Positions 50,600 to 61,006 of a stretch of DNA of 64,000 nucleotides are shown piece by piece. Origin of the DNA: Epiperipatus broadwayi (lineage: Eukaryota; Onychophora; Udeonychophora; Euonychophora; Peripatidae); assembly GCA_028023455.1 (NCBI GenBank), contig JAQFVV010000072.1, positions 3,556,501 through 3,620,500 on the forward strand. Direction: 5' to 3'. Positions within the stretch are counted from its first letter, which is position 1. Every line of letters begins with the position of its first letter. Under the pieces are notes generated by a model that saw nothing but the letters and a program-made list of their open reading frames with translations, was not told the origin of the DNA and ran no database searches. A program made the translations under genes and the position numbers.

Positions 50600-50745
50600 A
50601 TATCCATTTTGCTACAGCTCTGCATGGTTTGTGCAGTTGCTTGAACATCTGACTGGCAGTCCCAGGATTGATTCCGGCATTCAAACTTCTTAAGAACTCC
50701 TGAGCAATAAAGGCAAAAAAAAAAAAAAAGAGAGAGAGATAAAAA
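50600..50745 (+). mobile_element. tRNA-derived SINE with A-rich tail
   Basis: GCATGGTTTGTGCAGTTGCTT (A-box-like), TCCCAGGATTGATTCCGGCA (B-box-like) and a non-tRNA body end in an A14 run followed by GAGAGAGAG. Head, body and tail order is right for a SINE. I could not find a matching flank duplication. Confidence 0.6.
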
Positions 50746-51218
50746 TCATCTATAAACATAGAATGATCCTTATACTATTTTTGTTACTTCCACAATATTC
50801 ACGAATGAATATCACAATAAACTGTGAATAAGTTCCAATATCACAAAAAGATATTTAAAAAAGTAACAGCAATTAAGCTGACATGAAAAATGATTTTTGG
50901 TTATTAATCAGAACATCTATTTCTAATAAATTACATATACTTTTTTTATAATTTAAAATATTTTAACTTTTCGTTAATTAACATATATATTAAAATGAAG
51001 TTGAATTATTAATTTGAAGCGCCCTTGAATGGACGTTTTACATAATTAATATCATTTGTTACATTTACAATCTTTACTGAAACTGTGCAAATCAGTAACT
51101 GGGTAAACGAATGCAGAAGAATTCATTTTACCTTTGACAAGTGGATATGACCATAGACAGTTGTACATTACAAAAAAATCAAGTCCGATGTCACATGATG
51201 TAATTTAATAAGCTTGTA
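50746..51218. other. AT-rich spacer
   Basis: Nothing is recognised. Confidence 0.5.
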
Positions 51219-52253
51219 CACCTGGGTCTCGTTTTACGCGATAGATAGGTTCCTCAGAAAACACGCGCAAACGAAATCGTGCAAAAATAGATGTAACTTA
51301 CATTGAAAAAGGGGGGGTGCGGTCTGTGATTTTTCAAAATTCGCATAAAAGCATGGCACCAACGTAAAATTACTTTAAAATTCGCGCAAAAAAAAAAAAA
51401 AAAAGGAAATAAAATATGACTAATAAAAAATTTCAAATTTGAGAAAAATTGATACAAGACAAACTTTTTTTAACTATAATATTTAATTTTATTCAAAATA
51501 ATATATTTTTATGCATAATTTATATTTTTTAATACATGTTTTAATTATTATAGCAATTTGCCGAAAAACATGTTCGTTTGCAAACAACTAGCGCCAACTT
51601 CACACTCATGTTGTAACAGTGGTTTTCTGGTGACAACGTAATTAGTAATTAATCTTTGAGATGATGATTTTATTAATTGTTTATGAAACCAACAACTAAA
51701 AATTAAATTCTTATTTTTGTCTTTAATTTTCAATTCCGTTTAAAAATCAAATTTCACATTAATTTCAAGTCGCCGTAATTTTTAAATTGTTAATTACAAT
51801 TAAAAATCATCAGATTTTAATTGTGCCCACTGCTATTACTGACCTTTTAAAAATAAACTTATGGACACTAAATGACTAATAATTGATTACATTCTTTTTT
51901 AAAAAGCAAAAACAGAATGTGATTTAAAATGCAAAATTAACACGCACAATGTTTGAACAAATTTACGTTATAATCTTGTAAAATTTAATGTGTGTATACA
52001 TAAAATGTGGAAATCATGATTTTAATTTCATTATTGCATAAAATCTTACTATTATAAAGCACTGAAAATATTGAAATTACTAAGTTGAAAGTCGAATTTC
52101 AATAATGTGCTATTACTTTCAATATAACATAAGTGCGCAAAATTTATTATTTAAAGTAATAGCGCAATATCGGAGTTCGACTTCCGGTGAAACATGGAAT
52201 CGCGTAACTTCAAAATCATGTTAAATAAGTCTGCATAAAAAGAGACCCAAGTG
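51219..52253 (+). mobile_element. TIR transposon-derived MITE (Tigger/pogo-like), copy B
   Basis: It starts CACCTGGGTCTCGTTTTACG and ends GAGACCCAAGTG, with TA at 51217-51218 and 52254-52255. At 1035 bp it is the longest copy. It has a block at about 51587-51800 (GCGCCAACTTCACACTCATG and on) that is reduced in copy C and missing in copy A, so A and C are deletion derivatives of a longer form. No transposase. Confidence 0.85.
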
Positions 52254-52255
52254 TA

Positions 52256-52600
52256 TTTACAAATCTTAAAAGCTTATTGTGCGAACTCTATATATAGACA
52301 CAGTTCATTATATAATCGTTGCCTGGAAAGAATATTATATACTATCAGCATTGTATTAATCAGTATTTATACATTTCATAACACTTATTTATTAACAAGG
52401 GTATTAAAAAGATCAGTAATTAACAGTACCAAGTGAAATTAGATTATTATAGTGAATGAGACTTTCTTAACATCTAAAAACAATTGGATGTTCATTTTCA
52501 TTAATAGTATTTGCCAAATATTTAACCTAATAAAAGCTGGGGATCGTTCGCAAAGTAAATTTGGCAAGAGAGGGCCAGAGTACAAAAAAAAACAATGCTG
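52256..52600. other. AT-rich spacer
   Basis: Nothing is recognised except a GC-richer short run before the LTR element. Confidence 0.5.
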
Positions 52601-52605
52601 GAAAA

Positions 52606-53189
52606 TGTAATATCTGCACTTACGACTGTGCCAAGGTTATAACTGCAAGTCATACTGTGCGGTCAGCAAATAACGTTATACAATTCCCACGCTGTTCTTC
52701 CCCAATGAAGCTCTCCAACGAATTGGTCTGCTACGAAGCTCTCCAGACGAATTGGTCTGCAACGAAGCTCTCCAATGAATTGGTCTGCAACGAAGCTCAG
52801 CCACGGATGCTCTCCCATGAATGGTCTGCACCGACTGCTCTCCAATGAATGGTCTGCAAGCGGATGCTCTCCAAACACATGGTCTGCAACTTGCTACTGC
52901 ATGACTGCTCTCTACTGCTCTCTCTGTTACACTGCCTAGTTATTACCCAGTGTTCCTATCACTCTCTGACAACTGCAATGATCAATCAATGCACTGACCA
53001 ATAAGGTAACGTCTCTTATCTAGAAACATTTGTAATTAGCAAATATTTCTAGGAATTGTCGATCGCCATTACGTCAATGCACTAATTAAATTCCTCAGCT
53101 ATGAGAGCACGATCTAAAAACAGCCTTAAGAATAAATTCTAGTTTTTCTGGAGTGCACAAAAATGTCTGCCATTTTTACAAACACTGCA
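52606..53189 (-). repeat. 3' LTR of the TRIM
   Basis: It runs TGTAATATCTGC to AACACTGCA on plus. It is 10 bp longer than its partner because of an extra TCTACTGCTC-like duplication near 52911. Otherwise the two LTRs differ by scattered single bases, implying a fairly recent insertion. It contains a minisatellite at 52707-52890. Confidence 0.9.
52707..52890. repeat. Minisatellite within the LTR
   Basis: Units of about 28 bases, GAAGCTCTCCAANGAATTGG then TCTGCAAC, are repeated about six times with growing divergence toward the end. The same array is at 53432-53615 in the partner LTR. Frames on both strands through it are just translated repeats. Confidence 0.85.
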
Positions 53190-53206
53190 ACACCTCCCTC
53201 CACTCC
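53190..53206 (-). promoter_or_regulatory. Polypurine tract of the TRIM
   Basis: Minus-strand GGAGTGGAGGGAGGTGT, almost all purine, sits directly against the 3' LTR start (TGCAG). This is where plus-strand DNA priming happens in LTR elements. Confidence 0.75.
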
Positions 53207-53317
53207 AGAAAAACCCTTGTTGCTAACGTTACTAATTGGGATTGACATTTTCATCCGGTTTCTCCGTCTATGGCTAAACTTGTAGTTCAACGTATTCACT
53301 ACTCCCAGGTTCCAAAT

Positions 53318-53329
53318 GCGACTGTGCCA
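53318..53329 (-). promoter_or_regulatory. Primer binding site of the TRIM
   Basis: Minus-strand TGGCACAGTCGC, one base from the 5' LTR end. It begins TGG, as expected for pairing with a tRNA CCA end. Which tRNA is unknown. Confidence 0.65.
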
Positions 53330-53330
53330 T

Positions 53331-53904
53331 TGTAAGATCCGCACTTACAACTGTGCCAAGGTTATAATTGCAAGTCATACTGTGCGATCAGCAAATAACG
53401 TTATACAATTCCCACGCTGTTCTTTCCCAACGAAGCTCTCCAACGAATTGGTCTGCTATGAAGCTCTCCAAATGAATTGGTCTGCAACGAAGCTCTCCAA
53501 TGAATTGGTCTGCAACGAAGCTCAGCCACGGATGCTCTCCCACGAATGGTCAGCACCGACTGCTCTCCAATGAATGGTCTGCAAGCAGATGCTCTCCAAA
53601 CACATGGTCTGCAACTTGCTACTGTGTGACTGCTCTCTCTGTTACACTGCCTAGTTATTACCCAGTGTTCCTATCGCTCTCTGACAACTGCAACGATCAA
53701 TCAATGCACTGACCAATAAGGTAACGTCTCTTATCTAGAAACATTTGTAATTAGCAAATGTTTCTAGGAATTGTCGATCGCCATTATGTCAATGCACTAA
53801 TTAAATTCCTCAGCTATCAGAGCGCGATCTATAAACAGCCTTACGAATAAATTCTAGTTTTTCTGGAGTGCACAAAAATGTCTCCCATTTTTACAAACAC
53901 TGCA
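53331..53904 (-). repeat. 5' LTR of the TRIM
   Basis: It runs TGTAAGATCCGC to AACACTGCA on plus, colinear with the other LTR. It contains the minisatellite at 53432-53615. Confidence 0.9.
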
Positions 53905-54163
53905 GAAAAGTTTATCGTTACAAAGAGATTATATATTCTCAGTGCTGTGTTAATTGATATTTATATATTAAAGTTCGGTAAATAATAAACAACAAAAATA
54001 CAACTTTCAAAAATTAAATTGGCCACCTTTCAACTTAACTTTAAAATGTAATTAATATTTGATTTCTTTTCGTAAACAAGATATATGGAATGCATAGAAT
54101 AAGTCAAATAATTGTAAAAGAAAAAAAAACAGCAGACGTATTTTTAATGAATAATAAAAAAAA

Positions 54164-55049
54164 GGTACTGTGGTATTAGAGCTGCGACATTAAGTATTAT
54201 AATCGTTTAATCATTAAATTAATTAGGTTATTAAATCAAAAACATTTTAAAATCTACATTTAAAAAAAAAAAAAAAATTAACAAAAAAAAAAAAAATACG
54301 AAAAGCATTAATGTGAAGAATAGTTAAAATGCGTGTTTAAATCAAATTGAGTGTGTGTTTGCATGTGCATATTTTGCATAATCTATTTTAATACATTGTA
54401 CAGGCTTACACCTGCATTTATATATGTAATATATGCGGGATTCGAACTCAGACTTTCACACGACCTACAACTCTCAGTGCGATCTTATATTGCTGACTCA
54501 CCTGATCACACACATGTTGAAAAGATAAATAATCACCAATATAAGTATTTCGTGCTAAAGCAGCACTCATTAAAGTATGAAGATTGGTTATCTTAATATA
54601 AAGCTGAGTACTAATTGTATATATGTGTGGAGATGGTAATCTGAACCAACTGATGAGTCCTGGTTTAGCACGAAATATGTATATTGGTGATTATTTATCT
54701 TTTCAACATGTGTGTGATCAGCAATATAAGATGACACTGAGAGTTGTAAGTCGTGTGAAAGTCTGAGTTCGAATCCCGCATATATTACATATATAACTGC
54801 AGGTGTAAGCCTGTACAATATATTAAAATAGATTATGCAGAATATGCACGTGCAAACACACACTCAATTTGATTTAAACACGCATTTTAACTATTCTTCA
54901 CATTAATGCTTTTCGTATTTTTTTTTTTTTATTAAATTGTTTTTTTTTTTTTAATGTAGATTTTAAAATGTTTTTGATTTAATAACCCAATTAATTTAAT
55001 GATTAAACGATTATAATTCTTCATGTCGCAGCTCTAATACCACAGTACC
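54164..55049. repeat. 886-bp palindrome enclosing an H1 palindrome
   Basis: The outer ends are exact inverses over about 25 bases (GGTACTGTGGTATTAGAGCT... at 54164; the complement ends at 55049). Symmetry continues through ATTATAATCGTTTAATCATT, poly-A/poly-T, AATACGAAAAGCATTAATGT and GTTTGCATGTGCATATT blocks to an H1 unit on each side, with a loop of about 82 bases (54571-54652). Mirror reading frames on opposite strands (54351-54596 plus; 54588-54863 minus) translate to nearly the same peptide, which independently confirms the symmetry. The AGCTGCGAC...TTAATCATTAAATTAAT ends resemble hAT-MITE ends, but the class is unproven. Confidence 0.9.
54388..54826. mobile_element. H1 palindromic element, copy 4 (inner part)
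   Basis: It starts TACATTGTACAGGCTTACAC and ends GTGTAAGCCTGTACAATATA, with both arms complete, unlike copy 3. It contains GCGGGATTCGAACTCAGACT, the core on both strands and the central loop TAAAGTATGAAGATTGGTTA. Confidence 0.75.
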
Positions 55050-55417
55050 AAAAAGATATAGAAAGTAAACAATATATTAATAGAAATCAACAAAATCATC
55101 TTGCAATATGTACATATGTATATTGAGCGATCTATTACAAAAAAACATTCTATGATTCAAATAAGTCTCTAGGCGAATAATATTATGGATAAGAATTCAA
55201 GAAGTATTGGCAAATAATATAACAAACAAGAAATTCAAAAGTACTTCAACCTCCATCAGAAGTAGCTTCTTTGTATTTAACCAATAATTATAATATGCAC
55301 AATCGATGAGAAGAATTGAAACTTTTAAATAATAAGTAGAATTTAGAAGTCATCAATCTTACAAAAAAGTTCAATTAATGTAAAAAGGAAACGGAAGATA
55401 GAATTGGGTTGTAAGTA

Positions 55418-55795
55418 AATAATATTTCTGTAGTATAATTTCCATTACACCATTTTCATGCAAGGTATGGACTGGTTTCTATCCACTTTTAATACTTTAT
55501 AGAACTGTAGTAATTTGCTATCTATATATACTGAACAATAATAGATATGTATAAGAGATTGTGGTCTGTGCCAACTGATGAGTGCTGCTTCAGCACAAAA
55601 TGTGCATCTTGGGGATCATAGATATTTTTCACTTGTCTTTGATCATATGATTATGATTACACCCCTCCACAAGGTGTTAAAAGGGGATAGAAAACATTCT
55701 CTACCTTGCGTGAGTGATGTAATGAAAATTATACTACAGAAATATTTGTGTAATCTCTAGTCTAATGAATGACTAATAAAAATTATTAACGGGTT
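55418..55795 (-). repeat. P2 repeat with inverted partial copy
   Basis: The main body runs on the minus strand (GTTAATAATTTTTATTAGTC at the right end, ACACCCCTCCACAAGGTG, the core CAACTGATGAGTGCTGCTTCA). A partial plus-strand copy of the start block sits at 55424-55504. The two form a foldback with a spacer of about 170 bases. Confidence 0.7.
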
Positions 55796-56258
55796 GTAAG
55801 TAGTTTATAAATGTATTTAAAATATGTGTACGTGTGTCTGTAAGTGAAACCATGGTCCTGTGCTAAATGTTAAAAGTTTCTAGCAGTATCAATGTTAATT
55901 TGTGTCCACTTTATTTATAAATACTCGTTTTGCGTTATGCAAAACGATTTTTATATACATAAATTATATACATGCGCTATACAGACAAATGTGGATACAT
56001 TTAATACATGAGACAAAGTCATAATGCAAAAAAAAAATAAAAAAATAAATGAAATTTATAAGTGTGAAACTAGCAGAAAACGTTAATCAACAGTAATACA
56101 ATAAAATAATCCTCTACATTTAAAAACATTTCAACAAATTTTAAGTTATGTAATTATATGTAAATTTTAAAATAGTTCTAATAAGTTAATTCAAACCCCC
56201 TAAATTTAACACTTGCTCTAAACGGCTTCCAAATAGAGCTCTTACACATAGGTTTTAA
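55796..56258. other. AT-rich spacer
   Basis: Nothing is recognised. Confidence 0.5.
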
Positions 56259-56405
56259 GTATCATCATCATCATCAACCATTATCAATCCACTGCAGGAT
56301 GAAGATTTCTCCAAGTTCAATTCTCCGATCTTTAGCTTCTCTTCTCCCACATCACCCCTGCACACTTTCTTATTTCATCCGTAACCTAATATTAATACAT
56401 TCCAT
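56259..56405 (-). pseudogene. RTE LINE 3' end fragment
   Basis: The plus strand begins ATCATCATCATCATCAACCATTATC, which reads as a (GATGAT)n tail on the minus strand, a typical RTE 3' end. It is followed by GATCTTTAGCTTCTCTTCTCCCACAT, matching the end of the 58.65-kb RTE copy. It is truncated at about 56405. Confidence 0.7.
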
Positions 56406-58160
56406 AATATTGTTTTTAATAGCCTGATTACGGCTACAGTCTACTATTTATAACAACAATAATAGAGACAAAATGCTTATAAAAATAAAATTAACTTTTA
56501 ATAATCAGTGAGACGGTATAAATAAATTGTGATTTCTCAAGGACATGACCGTATTTTTCTTTGAAGTCTATAGGGTGTTATGTTTATTGTTGTGTTCAAT
56601 GGCGGAGGGGGGGGGATCTTATATTCACGGTCTTCCATTATTTCAAAGTCAATTTAATTTCAGCAGTTTGTTAATTTTTTTTTTGACAGTGTAATTAGTT
56701 TTCTTAGTTGAATATTAGAGATGGCAGAACATTATTTAAAATTTAATCTATTTAGGGCAGACAGGGGTCTTTTGTGTGTCCACGGGGCTTGGCATTGGTT
56801 CAGAGCAGGTGGGCATTTGGATAACGTTCTATTTGTTCTGGAAAATCAATTTTCTCTCCCTCTCACCCATTTCTCTCCTTTTCAAAAAAAAAAAAAAAAA
56901 AAATTCAAAGGAATTAAATTATTTTATAGATATAATTAAAACTATATATTACAAATAAAGATACATAAAAAATATTTAGTCCAGGCGAGGATCATATATT
57001 TGAGTGATTTTATATAAATATATAGCGTATACAACAATATAATTTCAGAAAAAAAAAAAAGTGCTATTTTTTTAATTCTTATGTCTGTAGACATACAACA
57101 TACACACTGATCTATAAAATTGTACTCAAAAGACATTGCAGATTATCAGGTTGAATGAAATGAATTTCTCTTTGGCCTCATTATGAAAATTAACGTGACT
57201 ATTCCCTTGCCTTGAAGCCAAATTTTATTTAGGCTGCAACGGTTTTTATCAGTCGTTCAACCACCTTTTTAGATCCCCATCTCTATCATGCTTCTGTTTT
57301 GTTTGTTTCCAGTCAAAGCAAAAAAATTCGCTTTTCTTCTGCAATTTTTTTTTTTATCCTCATCTCCCATCTCTTCTAGTTCTTGTTCCAAAAATATACA
57401 AATTAATACAAAATCTGCTCATCATTTCATCTTCCCTCTACAATTTTCCTGAGGGAGGATTGGGAGGATGTGCAAGCGGAAAGTATTTTTGGCCAATTCT
57501 TTTCAGGTTTCTTCTTACTTGCTCCAGGAAACTGAAGAAAGCCTAACCGAGGCCACAGAAATAAAAAAAGTCTGACTCATGAATTGAAATAAGAGCTTTC
57601 AAACAATAGTTAGTTGAAGACGGAATAAAAATTTGCTGGATAATTATTTGTTCTACAATGAATTTGTTTCAGGTAAAGACAAAAAAAAAATGTCGAGTTT
57701 CATCTCTTCCTTACACATATGCACACTTTTATTACCAGTTTTTCATTGTACATATATATAGCTTGAACATACTTCGTTTTATATTCTTAACACATTTTTG
57801 ACAATAAATCCCGTCTCCCTAGTATTTTTAAGTGAGTGAATATGATTAGTTGATTTTAATTTAATTATTTGCTTTCCAACGCTTTTTTTTATATTAAAAT
57901 TAATAAAGTGAATTATGCCAACTATTTTTTTTTCTTATTGAATTTTAATATATGAAAGTGTTATTTACTATTTAAAGTAAAAGGGAGGAGGGGGGGGGTC
58001 ACATATAAGAAAACTACAAATTCATTTTACATTAATTAAAAATTGTACATATGTCAAATTTTTATTCTTCATATCACTTTTTTTTTGTTGTCTTTTATTA
58101 TTATTGAATACATATTTTCGAAGCCAATTAGACAATAATATTTTATCATCATCATCTCTA
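56406..58160. other. AT-rich sequence, G-runs
   Basis: G-runs at 56604-56613 and 57987-57995 are conspicuous. 57230-57560 is somewhat less AT-rich. No gene is supported, though CTTGCTCCAG|GAAACTGAAG near 57533 resembles a 3' splice site. Confidence 0.45.
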
Positions 58161-58164
58161 ATAT

Positions 58165-58405
58165 ATAAATACTGGTATATAAAAGAATGGTTCATTGCAC
58201 TGAATTCGAGCACAAGACATGGCAAAATGGAGCTCGAATCATGGACTTTGAATTGCAGAATGTCTACTCTACCATTATATACAAACCACGTATTAATCAA
58301 ACGGTTTATTGCTTGGTTTTCATAATATAAAGAGTTCACCATTGGAAATGATAAAGGTAGACCGTGATTCAAGAACCTTGAGCTCCAGCGTCTGTCATTC
58401 TTCCA
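58165..58405 (-). mobile_element. tRNA-derived SINE-like pair
   Basis: The minus strand at 58220-58285 reads AATGGTAGAGTAGACATTC (A-box-like) and ATGATTCGAGCTCC (B-box-like). A second, plus-strand-like echo (GGTAGACCGTGATTCAAGAAC) is at 58353-58376. The 116-codon minus-strand frame at 58022-58372 runs through it; this is the longest frame in the window but it has no recognisable domain, so I do not call it a gene. Confidence 0.5.
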
Positions 58406-58649
58406 CTACATCAAACCAAACAGCATATTATCATCAGTTGTTTTGGCTATTGCTTGCCGTTTGTCTAGAGCGATTTATATTAATATCCCAATTTTATCAT
58501 AAACATTAATGTTGTGTATGATAGTTATCAATAAATTCCATAACTCTTAATGTAGTATAAGGCAAATATATCCAATATGAAGATTTAATACAAATAAAAT
58601 GTGTTTACTACTTTGCCATTATCCAATATAGTTGGTAAATGGATTATCA
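58406..58649. other. AT-rich spacer
   Basis: Nothing is recognised. Confidence 0.5.
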
Positions 58650-59940
58650 TTATCATTTTCAACCATTATCGATCCACTTCATGATAAAGATCTCTCCAAA
58701 TTCGATCCATTTTTGATCTCTAGCCTCTCTTCTCCACATGACAAAAGCAAGCTTCCTTAATAGTGTTCTCTTTCAAAGTCTTTTACAATCTCTTGGAATT
58801 CAATTTAAGATTCCAACTGTTCATCTATTATCATCTCTTTGAGCAATATACCCAGCACAACTCCAGTCTCTCAATTCTTTCAATAATGTCAGTAAGACCT
58901 GCTTCTTTTCTTACCCATACATTTTCATTTTTGATCTCTTGTTGTTACTTCTAGCATGCACCTCTCCATATTTAGTTGAGTGGTCCAAAGTAACTATATT
59001 GCTCTTTTGTTAAGAAGTCTCAGATCTGTAAGTAAGAACTGGTAAAACACATTTATTAAATCTTCCTTTTCAAATACATAGGCAAATTTCTTTTTTAATA
59101 TGAACTTATTTCTACCAAAAACACTCCAATCAAGTTTAACTCTATTATTAATTTCATTCATTATATTTCCATCAGTAGAAATAATCTGACTAAGGTATTT
59201 GTAGTTGTTAAATTCTTGTAACTCATCATAATCAATCCTTATTTCCTTTTTTTTTTTTCTTGCATTGAACATTACTTTAGACTTTTAAATTTATCTTTAC
59301 TCCTACTTTCATCAGATAATTCTTGCAACATTTCCTGAAGTTCTACAGTATTATTTGCAAAAACAATTACATCATCTGCAAAATCTAGATGACTTAAATT
59401 ATCTCCATTTACTTTTGCTCCCTTAGCTGCTTTCCTTTTAATTCACAAAATACTTCTTTCAAAATTGCTGTAAAAAGTTTTGGAGATATGGAGTCATCCT
59501 GTCTTACCCACTTCTCAATGTTAACCTTCTTAGTATCATTATGTAATCTAATTGTTGCTGTTGCATTTTTATAAATATTTTTCAGAATATGACAATATCC
59601 TGGGTCTATAGCTTGATGATCCAATGCTTTAATCACTAAAGAAATGCTTATAGAATCAAATGTCTTTTCATAATCTACAAATTCAAAGCATAATGGCAAC
59701 TCATATTCATTGATCTTTTCTATAACTTATCTCAATACTCAGATATGACCCACTGTATTAAAACCACTTTTAAATCCAGCTTGTTCTTTTGGTTGGTTAA
59801 AATTCAAAGATTGCAGTAGATGCGTGGTAATTATCTTTGTAAAAAGTTAGTATAGAAAAAGAAGGCTGATAGGCCTGTGATTTCTAATATCTTCTTTATC
59901 ATCTTTTTTAAATATTAAAATTAATACTGCATTGTTCTAA
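58650..59940 (-). pseudogene. RTE-type LINE, reverse transcriptase domain, degraded
   Basis: In minus-strand frames the RTE order is clear: LIFKKDDKEDIRNHRPISLL near 59870-59930, EQAGFKSGF near 59790, FVDYEKTFDSI near 59660-59690, SPKLFTAIL near 59455-59480 and the catalytic FADDVIVFA at 59356-59382. Then YKYLSQIISTDG near 59190-59225 and the C-terminal blocks with ERCMLEVTTRDQK and LNWIPRDCKRL-like sequence near 58800-58960. There are several stops and frameshifts. It ends near 58650 in a GATAAT tail. 5' truncated. Confidence 0.85.
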
Positions 59941-60490
59941 TTATTTGGATATCTAATTATATATAAGTGGATAAAATAATGGTTTCAGAATACACAGGGT
60001 GATGGGTATCAATGTATAGACAAAAAAAACCCAAGAACAATCTTAATATGATGTGATATTTATCCAATAATGAAAAAAAAAGATACATATTTATGGATAG
60101 TGAATGCATGATTTAGTTTTTCTTTAATAAATGTTGACATGTATATTATGTACATAAGCGAGCAGACAGACAAATAACAAAAACAAATGAGTTCAAATCC
60201 AAATTAATCCCCAGTTGTTGTTTTTATAAAATAATAAAAAAGATTTAAAATGAAGTTAGATGAGTAATCAAGAACAAACTAAATAGAGTTTAGTATAGAT
60301 TCGACTGTGGAAGTATGGAGTTAAAGATTCCAGTTCCAATTCTCAGGTAGCTAGCAAAAACAATCTGTTTAATCAATTGAATTGCTATGCTCGATTACCC
60401 ATTTCATGTTTGAATATCATATAATCTCCCAAGGAAATAACAATGTATTTCTTGATATCTAATAAATATAGTGAAATATAAAAGATATTA
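59941..60490. other. AT-rich spacer
   Basis: Nothing is recognised. A short sequence GCTATGCTCGATTACCC near 60380 is unexplained. Confidence 0.45.
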
Positions 60491-60558
60491 AGAAGAAACA
60501 TGAATCACATAACTTCAAAATCACATTAAAATAATCCACATAAAACGAGACCCAGATG
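60491..60558 (+). mobile_element. TIR MITE, right-end fragment
   Basis: GAAACATGAATCACATAACT to AAAACGAGACCCAGATG followed by TA (60559-60560) equals the last ~68 bp of the MITE family. The rest is missing. Confidence 0.75.
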
Positions 60559-60619
60559 TATATTAAAAATTTTAACAACTTGAAATTTAAAAAAAAATAT
60601 TAAAATGTATAACACTTGT

Positions 60620-61006
60620 AAGACAGGTTTTAACCTGTATCAAATATGCCTTGAAATTTTTTACAATAGTCAAGCAATATCTTTATTTTGCTGATAGAGG
60701 GACCTCTCAAACCACAACACAAGATAGCGACTTTTATAAAGATAAGAGCAGCGATCTTATCTTTAACATAACTTTCCACTTATATAAGCCAATCTGAAGC
60801 ATCTTGATTTGGGAACATGAAACTGTTGTTCTCTTCACTGTTTAAGTCCACTATATCCTATACAAATTAACATTTGCGAAATCTTGTGATTTACAATGCT
60901 ATCTTGTGTCATGGTTTGAGAGGTCCCTCTATCGGCAAAATAAATATATTGCTTGTCTATTGTAAAAAATTTCAAGGTGCATTTGATACAGGTTAAAGTC
61001 TGTCTT
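60620..61006. repeat. F4 palindrome, copy 2
   Basis: The left arm 60620-60728 (AAGACAGGTTTTAACCTGTA to ACAAGATAGC) pairs with the right arm 60898-61006 (GCTATCTTGTGTCATGGTTT to ATACAGGTTAAAGTCTGTCTT). The spacer is about 169 bases, with a short inner stem AAAGATAAGA...TCTTATCTTT. A one-armed copy is at 30270-30515. Confidence 0.85.

Larger units (their letters stand above)
52601..53909 (-). mobile_element. TRIM: miniature LTR retrotransposon, complete, with 5-bp TSD
   Basis: Two direct repeats, 52606-53189 (584 bp) and 53331-53904 (574 bp), flank a 141-bp internal region. GAAAA occurs immediately outside both (52601-52605 and 53905-53909), a 5-bp target duplication. Repeat ends are TG...CA on either strand. 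Read on the minus strand, one base after the 5' LTR lies TGGCACAGTCGC (tRNA-CCA complement type), and GGAGTGGAGGGAGGTGT lies directly before the 3' LTR. There is no gag or pol, so it is non-autonomous and depends on enzymes from elsewhere. Confidence 0.9.

Noticed and set aside
52561-53712. Repetitive short proteins (ATKLSNELVCNEA-type) as genes
   Set aside because: They are translated LTR minisatellite units, with frames on both strands.
54351-54863. Two similar proteins on opposite strands as a gene pair
   Set aside because: The similarity is a mirror effect of the palindrome.
57500-57600. Exon after CTTGCTCCAG near 57531
   Set aside because: The splice-site match is ordinary, the following frame is short, and nothing around it supports a gene.
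58022-58372. 116-codon minus-strand open frame as a gene
   Set aside because: It is the longest frame, but it runs through tRNA-derived SINE sequence, has no recognisable domain, and overlaps opposite-strand frames. Length alone is expected by chance in 64 kb.
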